Below are positions 1-6,005 of a DNA stretch of 6,005 nucleotides, piece by piece; positions within the stretch are counted from its first letter, which is position 1; every line of letters begins with the position of its first letter. A program made the translations under genes and the position numbers. A model generated the notes under the pieces. It was not told where the DNA came from. It saw only the letters and a program-made list of their open reading frames with translations, and did not search any database. Source of the stretch: Clostridia bacterium (GTDB taxonomy: Bacteria; Bacillota_A; Clostridia; Christensenellales; Aristaeellaceae); the NCBI GenBank assembly GCA_017938785.1, contig JAGBAU010000224.1, forward strand, positions 1 to 6,005, given 5' to 3'.

Positions 1-529
1 AAACGGTCTTGCTCTTGAGCTTCTGAACGCGGATACCGCCGATGATCTGGCTTGCAGCGCGGTCGGCTTCTTCGCCCATGCGCACAACCAGCAGGAAGCT
101 GCCCTGGTTCTTGGACTGAATCTGCACCAGCACGGTGATCAGCACAGCGATGCCGACAACGGTCAGAGCGGTGAGGAAGAACTGGCCTGCACCCAGCAGA
201 ATACCCATGGTGAGGGCCCAGAACATGTAAGCGGTATCGAGGGGATCCTTCACAGCAGTACGGAAGCGCACAATGGACAGGGCGCCGACCATACCCATGG
301 AAAGAGCGATGGATTCGCGGATACACATAACGACGGGGCAGGTAATCAGGGTCATGAGAACCAGAGTCAGGGTGAAGTTATTGGAATACATTACGCCGCG
401 GTAATTCTTTCTGTACACGAATGCGATGAACAGGCCCACCACAAACGCCAGCAGCAGCGAAAAGAGAATCGTCAGCCAGGAAGAGGGAGTGATCGTCTGG
501 GAACTCCAGATGCTGGAAAAGTCATTCAT
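1..529 (-). CDS. DUF4956 domain membrane protein (3' end outside window)
   Basis: My translation from the ATG at 529 gives 176 residues with no stop before the left edge, so the C-terminus is missing. Hydrophobic segments lie at about residues 19-38, 52-70 and 101-137 (the last long enough for one or two helices), so this is a multi-pass membrane protein. The stretch at 77-96, with the motif VGALSIVRFRT followed by KDPLDTAY, is the hallmark of the DUF4956 family. After residue 140 the chain becomes hydrophilic, as expected for the soluble C-terminal part of that family. The family has no established biochemical function; it is often found beside VTC-domain polymerases, as here. I chose the start at 529 because GGAGG stands 8 nt upstream. 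An in-frame ATG at 544 would add five residues but has only a weak site. It follows the polymerase gene after 52 nt and is probably co-transcribed. A role as its membrane partner or channel is inference. Confidence 0.93.
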   Translation of the reverse strand, partial: MNDFSSIWSSQTITPSSWLTILFSLLLAFVVGLFIAFVYRKNYRGVMYSNNFTLTLVLMTLITCPVVMCIRESIALSMGMVGALSIVRFRTAVKDPLDTAYMFWALTMGILLGAGQFFLTALTVVGIAVLITVLVQIQSKNQGSFLLVVRMGEEADRAASQIIGGIRVQKLKSKTV

Positions 530-537
530 GTTGATTT

Positions 538-542
538 CCTCC
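538..542 (-). promoter_or_regulatory. Ribosome binding site of the DUF4956 gene
   Basis: GGAGG on the minus strand, 8 nt before the ATG at 527-529. It overlaps the alternative in-frame ATG at 542-544, so it decides in favour of the shorter start. No promoter is apparent in the 52-nt gap after the polymerase gene (530-581), which fits read-through from upstream. Confidence 0.75.
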
Positions 543-581
543 ATGTTTTTTCTTCGTTGTTGTTTCTATGTTTTCGCCGCC

Positions 582-1292
582 TCAGCGGTTCAGGGGTTCA
601 AATCTGCGGCACAGCACGTATTTGGAAACCGCGCTGCGATCCGCCTGGATGCCTGCCAGCAGAGCGCGGATATGATCGGGAAGGTAGTTGTCAAACTTCA
701 CTTCCAGAATCTCCGCAGCATCGTCCAGCGGGCGTACCGTGGGAATGTTCGCATTGAACAGGTCGAAGGAATGCATGCCGCTCTTGAGCTGCATATCGAA
801 GGTGATGCGCACATTCTCCGCCGGGCAGGTGTAGGCTTCGCGCACATAATCCACAATTACAGCGGGACGCAGAAGCTTGGTGCGCATCTGCACGTACACA
901 TCCTGCAAAAGCGGATTGGACGAGGTCTGCAGTCCCCTGGGATCGCCGGAGATGATCTGCTCGCAGAGCCTGCGGGTGATCTGCACAGAGGATTTCTGGA
1001 TCAGATCGCCCAGCTTGCGCTTGCGCTCCAGGAAGATTTCCTTATCGGAATAGCGGTAGATGCGGATGCGATACTTATCGCGGGCCATCACGCCGCTCAC
1101 CTTATCCATGTAGGCGCTGTTGTCGATGTCATCCAGATACAGGGAACGGATGGCATAAGCTTCGCCGTTTTTGCAGTGCTTGTCCAGCTGCATCACGGGC
1201 TTCAGACGAGCGCGCAGCACTTCCAGTTCCGCCGGATTGATGAAATACTTCAATTCGTGGCGTGCCGGAAGCTCATTTCGTTTCGCCGCCAT
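582..1292 (-). CDS. VTC-domain polyphosphate polymerase
   Basis: A 236-residue soluble protein made almost entirely of a VTC domain, a member of the triphosphate tunnel metalloenzyme fold. Known relatives such as the catalytic domain of yeast Vtc4 make polyphosphate from ATP. The expected tunnel residues are visible in order: RHELKY at 11-16, RSLYLDD at 49-55, KYRIRIY at 73-79, LERKRK at 88-93, DYVREAY at 148-154, RITFD at 162-166, LEVKFD at 196-201 and SKY at 223-225. By analogy these supply the basic lining and the metal-binding glutamates. There is no SPX domain and no membrane helix, so it should be cytoplasmic and may need a partner to reach the membrane; the next gene (DUF4956) is the obvious candidate. 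The start at 1292 is preferred over an upstream ATG at 1349, because AAGGAGGG lies 8 nt before it and the longer start would overlap the CotH gene. Substrate and product are inferred from the family. Confidence 0.92.
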   Translation of the reverse strand: MAAKRNELPARHELKYFINPAELEVLRARLKPVMQLDKHCKNGEAYAIRSLYLDDIDNSAYMDKVSGVMARDKYRIRIYRYSDKEIFLERKRKLGDLIQKSSVQITRRLCEQIISGDPRGLQTSSNPLLQDVYVQMRTKLLRPAVIVDYVREAYTCPAENVRITFDMQLKSGMHSFDLFNANIPTVRPLDDAAEILEVKFDNYLPDHIRALLAGIQADRSAVSKYVLCRRFEPLNR

Positions 1293-1293
1293 T

Positions 1294-4200
1294 TTACTTG
1301 CCCTCCTTTTTGTTTGCATATTTCTGGATAGCATCCAGCGCGTCCCCAAAGTACTTCTGCTTATCCGCAGCGCTCATATTGAACACATCCGGGAAGTATT
1401 CATTGAGCAGCTTTCCGGGACGCGTCTTTGCATAGCGCACCACGCGGGAAATACCGTCATCCAGGCTGATTCCCCACTTGGCCTCATACTGAGGAATGAC
1501 GGCTTCGATGCTTCGATAGTGATTCTCGAAGCGCGAGATCACATTCTCGGAGGAGAATGTCGTGGCCATGCGTTCACCGAAGTAGGTCAGGAACTGTTCC
1601 CGGAAGGTGGGGTTCTTCATACAGCCGATGAACAGCGTATTGTCCGTATTGTTTCCGGGACCGGTACCGCCGGGGGTGAGCCAGCGGCGAATGGAGTCCG
1701 TGTCGTTGAAGAAGGACCAGTCGAGGTCGAACAGGACCCATCTCCACTTCCCGTCCGCCTTGGCATTGCGGTAACGGCGTACGTTCAGGGTATCCGTGTT
1801 GCCGACGAAGATCTGCAGGGCCATGTATTCGATATAGTTCTGAATATCGATCTGGCTGTCCAGGTATTCGTAGGCTTCGGGGGTGGTGGTATCGTTCTTC
1901 TTGATCCACTGAAGCAGGGCCTCAAAGTGATCGTTGGAACCCACCAGGGCGGTCACATTGCCTCGAACCAGGTCAATGTCCTTTTCCATGCCCTCCCAGC
2001 CTTCGAACTGGCAAACGGAGTATTTGTTGATGCGCTCGCGCAGGTAGCACAGGGTGTAGTACTCGCCGTTCATATAGACGATCACGGGCTCATACTTCTG
2101 GTGCATGACCGAAGTATCATCCATCAGCGAGGAAAGCACGGTATCGCGCATGAAGCTGTACTGATAGTCCTCACCGGAGGGGCGCATCAGGAAGGAATGA
2201 TAAGAAGTGTAATCCCTGTCATCAAAAATCGGATACTCGAAGCGGTTCTTGCCGTAGGTGCTTCGGGCGATCACGTTGAAGGTCTTCACATCCAGCTTGC
2301 GGCTGTCCTGGCCGTGCAGGCTCAATCCGCAGCCCTGGCCGAGCACGCGCTCACCCTCGGCAGTGAAGAGTTCAAAGTGGCCTTCCTTCTCCCAGAGCGC
2401 CATGTAGTTGCTGATGATGCCCTCGGAGCCATAGAGGTTGGAGGGATCGGACACGACGGAAGCCACGTAGATGTTGCTGCCGTTGCTCACGTCGTAGAGG
2501 TAGCTCTGGGTATCGGTGATCGACGGCATGTAGCCGTCCCGGTAGACCTTGCTGCGCAGGATGGTGGTTTTGGACACCTGGATGGGACCCATGTAGAGCG
2601 TGGACTTCTCGGTGGGGTCCGTGCTGTCCAGGGTGTAGTAGATGCGGCTTCCTTCGGGAGCATCCAGTTCCACAGTGAAACTGTCGCCTCCCTTGAAAAG
2701 TCCGCCCTTCACAGAAGCCTGGGGCATATCCGCCCTGCTGCGGTAGTGGCTGCCGCCGTTGACGCTGCCGGGAGAACCTGCTTCAAAGTAGAAGGTTCCG
2801 TTCTCGCCCATCATGCGGCCGTAGGAGATGCCCGTGTACTGCTTGGGCAGGTACATGGCGTCCAGTACGTCGCCGTCCGGGCTGGCCAGGGTCACGGTGT
2901 AGCCGCCGGCAGCCTCCAGGGCAAAGTCTGCATTCATCAGGCCGTTGATCTGGGAAGTTTCCGTGCCGGAGAGGTAAACGCCCATATACTGGCCCGGCTG
3001 GATGGTGGTTCCCTGGGGGAACTGCCACTTGCGGGGCTTATCGGGGCTGTCGGAGAGGCCGTAATCGCTCAGGTTGACGGCCTGGCTGGAGCCATTGTAA
3101 ATCTCCAGCCAGTCGTAGACCAGCTCATCCGTGGCAGAGGCCATCACTTCACTGATGTAGACGTCGCCGCTGCGGTCGCCGAAGAGATCGCTGTGAATCT
3201 GCGCCGCCGAGGACTGGGTATTGGCCTGTCCCGGAGTGGGCGCGATTTCCGTATTCCAGCCGCCCTCCGTCAGGGAGTAGGCCTGATCCGCCACCAGCGC
3301 GGGCACTTCCGCCATGGATACGGTGCGGCCATCCGGCTGGGAGAGATAGATATTTTCACCATCCGTACCGATTCTGAAATCGGTATGCAGGTGGTAGGCA
3401 TCGGTTCTGCGGTTGTATCCGGAGCAGTGCACCGCGATATAGGCGTCCGGGGGCAGGATAACCGCCGGGAAGGACCAGCGCTTGAGCTTATCGCTGGAAT
3501 CGGAGAGATACCAGCCCTGCAGGTTTACATCCTTATTCGACTTATTGTGCACTTCCACATAGTCGTGGTGTTCCCCATTTTCATCCGCAAAGTACAGGGT
3601 ATTGTAGGACATGACTTCCGTCACTTCCAGAGCGCCGTCCACCAGGTGGACGCCACTTTCCCGGTAGACGCCCGCACCGCCGGCGGAGCTGTTGTCCGCA
3701 CCGGGGGTCGCGTTGCCCGCGGACCAGCTGCCGTCGCGGTCCCTGCGGTAGGCCACATCCGGCCCCAGCTCGGGAATCTCCACGGTATCCACAGCCTTGC
3801 CCTGGGCATTCATCAGAACCAGGGTTTCACCGCCCGACGGAGAGAGCTTGAAGGGTGCGCTCCATTCACTGCGGGCGCTGGCCGGCACATCCATGCCCTC
3901 TGCATACACCAGCAGGCATTCGCCCGGCGCAAGGGTATACTCGGGGAAGCTGAACATGCGGTTGATGAGTGAACCCAGCAGCAGCGAATACTTGCCGATG
4001 TTCACATCCTCGTTGCCGGTATTCGTGATTTCAATCCAGTCCGGCACATCGCCTGATTCAGTGACCATCGCGGAAATGTTGTCCGTCATCAATTCGTTCA
4101 GGCGCACGGTGCTGGAAGACACGCGTTCATCGGTCTTTACAGCCAGCAGGGCGCTGCTGTCCAGGAAGTAAGCGGCCACAATCGCAATCACGCCGATGAT

Positions 4201-4308
4201 TGCAATCAATGCAAGCAGCCGATTCTTTCCTTCCTCTCGTCGGCCCTGCCAGGATGCGCCCTTTTTCGCGGAACGCACGGCCTTGCCGCTCTTCTTTTTT
4301 TGTGCCAC
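1294..4308 (-). CDS. Membrane-anchored CotH-family kinase with three lamin-tail-like domains
   Basis: A complete 1004-residue protein that starts with GTG. Residues 1-30 are rich in Lys and Arg, and a hydrophobic helix follows at about 31-48. There is no clear cleavage site, so this is probably a signal anchor with the rest outside the cell. Three lamin-tail-like beta domains follow at about 67-204, 226-362 and 382-516; each has a D(W/Y)(I/L/V)E motif and ends in a (T/S)PG..N linker. Residues 535-605 resemble the chitobiase/hexosaminidase C-terminal-type beta domain (IYYTLDSTDPT). The CotH domain spans about 612-980: YGKNRFEYPIF at 685-695, FMRD at 719-722, NGEYY at 747-751, LRERI at 756-760, and the likely metal-binding DLDW at 861-864. 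Bacillus subtilis CotH is an atypical kinase that phosphorylates spore-coat proteins; the substrate here is unknown and a sporulation role is not shown. The gene has its own promoter and heads an operon with the polymerase and DUF4956 genes. Confidence 0.93.
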   Translation of the reverse strand: MAQKKKSGKAVRSAKKGASWQGRREEGKNRLLALIAIIGVIAIVAAYFLDSSALLAVKTDERVSSSTVRLNELMTDNISAMVTESGDVPDWIEITNTGNEDVNIGKYSLLLGSLINRMFSFPEYTLAPGECLLVYAEGMDVPASARSEWSAPFKLSPSGGETLVLMNAQGKAVDTVEIPELGPDVAYRRDRDGSWSAGNATPGADNSSAGGAGVYRESGVHLVDGALEVTEVMSYNTLYFADENGEHHDYVEVHNKSNKDVNLQGWYLSDSSDKLKRWSFPAVILPPDAYIAVHCSGYNRRTDAYHLHTDFRIGTDGENIYLSQPDGRTVSMAEVPALVADQAYSLTEGGWNTEIAPTPGQANTQSSAAQIHSDLFGDRSGDVYISEVMASATDELVYDWLEIYNGSSQAVNLSDYGLSDSPDKPRKWQFPQGTTIQPGQYMGVYLSGTETSQINGLMNADFALEAAGGYTVTLASPDGDVLDAMYLPKQYTGISYGRMMGENGTFYFEAGSPGSVNGGSHYRSRADMPQASVKGGLFKGGDSFTVELDAPEGSRIYYTLDSTDPTEKSTLYMGPIQVSKTTILRSKVYRDGYMPSITDTQSYLYDVSNGSNIYVASVVSDPSNLYGSEGIISNYMALWEKEGHFELFTAEGERVLGQGCGLSLHGQDSRKLDVKTFNVIARSTYGKNRFEYPIFDDRDYTSYHSFLMRPSGEDYQYSFMRDTVLSSLMDDTSVMHQKYEPVIVYMNGEYYTLCYLRERINKYSVCQFEGWEGMEKDIDLVRGNVTALVGSNDHFEALLQWIKKNDTTTPEAYEYLDSQIDIQNYIEYMALQIFVGNTDTLNVRRYRNAKADGKWRWVLFDLDWSFFNDTDSIRRWLTPGGTGPGNNTDNTLFIGCMKNPTFREQFLTYFGERMATTFSSENVISRFENHYRSIEAVIPQYEAKWGISLDDGISRVVRYAKTRPGKLLNEYFPDVFNMSAADKQKYFGDALDAIQKYANKKEGK
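1301..1308 (-). promoter_or_regulatory. Ribosome binding site of the polymerase gene, inside the CotH coding end
   Basis: AAGGAGGG on the minus strand, 8 nt before the ATG at 1290-1292. The same bases encode the last Lys-Glu-Gly residues of the CotH protein, whose TAA stop (1294-1296) falls between this site and the start codon. The arrangement suggests translational coupling, and it fixes the polymerase start at 1292. Confidence 0.85.
2761..4110 (-). repeat. Three tandem lamin-tail-like domains (protein-level repeat)
   Basis: Three diverged copies of about 135 residues encoded at roughly 4110-3697, 3633-3223 and 3165-2761. Shared landmarks are an opening (N/T/S)E(L/V)M motif, then D(W/Y)(I/L/V)E, a Asn-x-(S/G) turn followed by a D-V-N or A-V-N strand, a (S/R)FP or QFP strand, and a closing (T/S)PG..N linker. 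Copies two and three are the closest pair (LSDS.DK..(R)KW.FP). The copies are too diverged to form a DNA-level repeat. Lamin-tail domains in bacterial surface proteins are usually thought to mediate binding; the ligand is unknown. Domain borders are approximate. Confidence 0.75.
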
Positions 4309-4313
4309 GCTTT

Positions 4314-4319
4314 TCCTCC
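4314..4319 (-). promoter_or_regulatory. Ribosome binding site of the complete CotH gene
   Basis: GGAGGA on the minus strand, 5 nt before the GTG at 4306-4308. It supports the GTG start; no in-frame ATG lies close by at a better distance from a Shine-Dalgarno sequence. Confidence 0.85.
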
Positions 4320-4330
4320 AATGATATGCG

Positions 4331-4351
4331 TACAGGGCAAAACCCCCTGCA
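4331..4351 (-). other. Small hairpin in the leader of the CotH operon
   Basis: On the minus strand TGCAGGG can pair with CCCTGTA (7 bp including one G-U) around a 7-nt loop GGTTTTG. It sits about 11 nt before the Shine-Dalgarno and is not followed by a T run, so it is not a terminator. It could modulate translation or be chance; I recognise no known riboswitch. Confidence 0.35.
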
Positions 4352-4400
4352 ATATCGCTGTTTATCCCATCAGAAACATACTTTTATACAAACCCATTGT

Positions 4401-4429
4401 ATTATACCAAATCAATGTATAAATAGCAA
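4401..4429 (-). promoter_or_regulatory. Sigma-A-type promoter of the CotH-polymerase-DUF4956 operon
   Basis: On the minus strand a perfect -10 TATAAT (4401-4406) carries the extended TGG element just upstream (4407-4409). A -35-like TTGCTA (4 of 6 matches, 4424-4429) stands 17 bp away. The surroundings are AT-rich, in contrast to the GC-rich genes. The predicted start of transcription is near 4394, which gives a leader of about 86 nt. A weaker overlapping alternative uses TATAAA at 4383-4388 with TTGGTA 16 bp upstream. Confidence 0.8.
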
Positions 4430-4450
4430 ATTTCTATGAAAGCATTTTGT

Positions 4451-4480
4451 AAAAAGTTGTGCTTTTGCCGCGCAAAACAC
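4451..4480 (-). terminator. Likely intrinsic terminator after the upstream CotH gene
   Basis: On the minus strand the arms GTGTTTTGC (4480-4472) and GCAAAAGCAC (4468-4459) form nine base pairs with one bulged G and a 3-nt loop. AAC and then five T (4455-4451) follow. The hairpin begins 22 nt after the TAG stop of the upstream gene and lies just before the next promoter. The T run is short and the stem is A-T-rich in its middle, so termination may be incomplete. Confidence 0.65.
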
Positions 4481-4502
4481 TGTATTCCTGCGTTTAAGGG
4501 AC

Positions 4503-6005
4503 CTATTTCTTCAATGCGGCGATGGCGTCCCCGAAGTATTTCTTCATCTGGGAATCGCTCAGCTTCAGGGCCTTCTGCGTATACGTAAGCATCTTTGCAG
4601 GACGGGTCTTGATGTAGCCCACCAGGTCCTCCATGTGATTCTCCATGTTGCTGGCCTTGATGCCCCACTTTCTCTGGTAGGCGGGCAGGAAGCCATCGAT
4701 CACCTCATAGCGCTCCATGAAGAGCTTCATCATGCTCTCCGATGTAAAATCGGTGGCCATGCGCTCCGCCAGACGGGTGATGAACTGCTCCCGGAAGGTA
4801 GGATTCTTCATGCAGCCGATGAACAGGGTGGTATCCGTGCGGCCGCCGGCGCCCATGCCGTCCTCGTTGAGCCAGCGGCTCACGGAGTTGGAATCCTCCT
4901 TGAAGCCCCAGTCCAGGTCGAACAGCACCCAGCGCCACTTGCCGTCCGCCTTGGCGTTGCGGTAGCGCTTCACATTCAGGGTATCGTTGTTGGCCACATA
5001 GGTTTCGATGACCATGTATTCGATGTAGTTTTCAATATCGATCTTGCTGTCCAGGTAGTCATAGGCAGCCTGGGTGGACATATCGTTCTTCTTCACCCAT
5101 CTGAGCAGTTCCTCGAAGCTTTCGTTGGAACCCTGCATCACGATGTTGTTGGCCTTGATCAGGTCGATATCATCCTCCATGCCTTCCCAGCCCTCGAACT
5201 GGCAGATGGAATGCTTGTTCACGCGTTCGCGCAGGTTGAACAGGCTGTAATACTCGCCGTTCAGGTAGCAAATGCCCACCTCGCTCTCCTGGTACATCAG
5301 GGAAGTGCCCTTTGCCAGGGAGGAAAGCACGGAATCGCGCATGAAGCTCATGTTGTAATCCTGGCCCGATGCGCGCAGCAGGAAGGACTGATACTGTTCA
5401 TAGTCGCGTTCAGAGAATATGGGATAATCGAAGCGGTTATCGCCGTATTCATTGCGGGCAATGACCTTGAAGGCCTTGACGTTGGTGGCACGGCTGTACT
5501 GGCCGTGCAGCTTCAGGCCGCAGCGCTGGGAAAGCGCCGGATCGCCGTCCGCCTCAAAGAGCTCCACATGGCCCTCGCGCTCCCAGTCCATCCAGAAGTT
5601 TGCACCCTGGTTGGTTTCACCGTAGGGGAATTCCGCCCAGGCGTTGGGACCCTTGACCATGATGCCCTTGGAATTGCTGAACAGGTTGTCCGGATCGGAA
5701 ACCACGGAAACTACATATACGCTGCCTTCATTGTTCACATCATAAAGGTAGCTCTGGGTATCGATGGAGGAAGGCATATAGCCATCCCGGTACACGCGGG
5801 TGCGCAGGATGGTGGTATTGCTGATGGAAATCGGTCCGCTGTAGAGCTGGGAACCCTGATCAGGATCGCTGCAGTCCAGGGTGTAATAAATCTGGTGTCC
5901 GGCAGGCGCACTCAGCTCCACGGTGAAGCTGTCGCCGCCCTTAAACAGGCCGCCCTGCACAGAAGCCTGGGCTTCCAGTGCACGCCCGCGGTAATGATTG
6001 CCCGT
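4503..6005 (-). CDS. CotH-family kinase, paralogue of the next gene (5' end outside window)
   Basis: The reading frame is open to the right edge, giving 500 visible residues; the true start lies outside. A GTG codon at 5958-5960 is internal, because the 15 residues before it (including NHYRGRA and EAQAS) match the same linker in the neighbouring CotH protein. Visible residues 1-15 are this linker, about 18-90 a chitobiase/hexosaminidase C-terminal-type domain (IYYTLDCSDPD), and about 95-490 a CotH kinase domain. Key motifs are YGDNRFDYPIF, SFMRD, NGEYY, LRERV and the likely metal-binding DLDW (DLD encoded at 4911-4919). It is strongly similar to its neighbour along the whole overlap, with identical runs such as RYRNAKADGKWRWVLFDLDW. 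It carries a loop 19 residues longer near 5600-5660 and ends 9 residues sooner after the shared KYFGDA motif. The missing part probably contains lamin-tail domains and a membrane anchor, by analogy. Substrate unknown. Confidence 0.92.
   Translation of the reverse strand, partial: TGNHYRGRALEAQASVQGGLFKGGDSFTVELSAPAGHQIYYTLDCSDPDQGSQLYSGPISISNTTILRTRVYRDGYMPSSIDTQSYLYDVNNEGSVYVVSVVSDPDNLFSNSKGIMVKGPNAWAEFPYGETNQGANFWMDWEREGHVELFEADGDPALSQRCGLKLHGQYSRATNVKAFKVIARNEYGDNRFDYPIFSERDYEQYQSFLLRASGQDYNMSFMRDSVLSSLAKGTSLMYQESEVGICYLNGEYYSLFNLRERVNKHSICQFEGWEGMEDDIDLIKANNIVMQGSNESFEELLRWVKKNDMSTQAAYDYLDSKIDIENYIEYMVIETYVANNDTLNVKRYRNAKADGKWRWVLFDLDWGFKEDSNSVSRWLNEDGMGAGGRTDTTLFIGCMKNPTFREQFITRLAERMATDFTSESMMKLFMERYEVIDGFLPAYQRKWGIKASNMENHMEDLVGYIKTRPAKMLTYTQKALKLSDSQMKKYFGDAIAALKK

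Noticed and set aside
426..1331. A 301-codon plus-strand open frame
   Set aside because: It is antisense to both the DUF4956 and the polymerase genes and spans their boundary. The translated sequence resembles no family I know, while the minus strand gives two clear domain matches.
582..1349. A longer form of the polymerase starting at 1349
   Set aside because: The 19 extra residues overlap the CotH gene by 56 nt and resemble no family N-terminus, while a strong Shine-Dalgarno stands before the ATG at 1292.
1171..3972. A 933-codon open frame on the plus strand
   Set aside because: It lies wholly antisense to the CotH and polymerase genes. Its product is rich in Val, Ala, His, Gly and Ile, shows no recognisable domain, and has no ribosome binding site; it is a codon-bias shadow.
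4363..4398. A short upstream open frame (ATG GGT to TAA) in the operon leader
   Set aside because: Its first ATG lies at the expected transcript start, and neither it nor the inner ATG has a Shine-Dalgarno sequence; there is no sign of a regulatory leader peptide such as repeated codons.
4200..4439. A 79-codon plus-strand frame over the intergenic region
   Set aside because: It covers the promoter and leader of the minus-strand operon, has no convincing ribosome binding site, and its product shows no recognisable features.
4503..5960. The paralogous CotH gene starting at the GTG at 5960
   Set aside because: The frame stays open to the window edge, and the 15 residues upstream of that codon match the neighbouring CotH protein, so the codon is internal.

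Overview
All convincing genes in this window lie on the minus strand, so the biological order runs from the right edge to the left. The coding DNA is GC-rich (visibly above 50 %). The one real intergenic gap is AT-rich and has a strong sigma-A type promoter, and most genes have strong AGGAGG-like ribosome binding sites. Together with the gene families (CotH-type kinases, lamin-tail domains, a bacterial VTC-type polyphosphate polymerase, DUF4956), this suggests a Gram-positive, Clostridia-like Firmicute, perhaps a gut or rumen lineage. That placement is inference: there is no rRNA or marker gene here.

Layout, in direction of transcription. (1) 6005-4503: the C-terminal 500 residues of a CotH-family protein whose start lies outside the window. 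(2) 4502-4309: an intergenic region with a likely intrinsic terminator for gene 1, a good promoter (TTGCTA, 17 bp, extended TATAAT), a leader of about 86 nt with a small hairpin, and a ribosome binding site. (3) 4308-1294: a complete 1004-residue membrane-anchored CotH protein with a GTG start. It has a basic N-terminus, one transmembrane helix, three lamin-tail-like domains, a chitobiase/hexosaminidase C-terminal-type beta domain and a CotH kinase domain. It is a tandem paralogue of gene 1. (4) 1292-582: a stand-alone VTC-domain polyphosphate polymerase of 236 residues. It starts 1 nt after the CotH stop codon, and its Shine-Dalgarno lies inside the end of the CotH gene. (5) 529-1: the first 176 residues of a DUF4956 membrane protein, which runs off the left edge.

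How the genes may work together: genes 3-5 look like one transcription unit (promoter at 4401-4429, gaps of 1 and 52 nt, no terminator seen between them). It would produce a cytoplasmic polyphosphate-type polymerase, a multi-pass membrane protein that could be its membrane partner, and a surface-anchored CotH kinase. I regard these three families as recurrent neighbours in Clostridia, but to my knowledge the joint function is not established. The suggestion of a membrane polyphosphate/surface-phosphorylation system is a hypothesis. No RNA genes, CRISPR arrays, insertion sequences, attachment sites or origins were seen.
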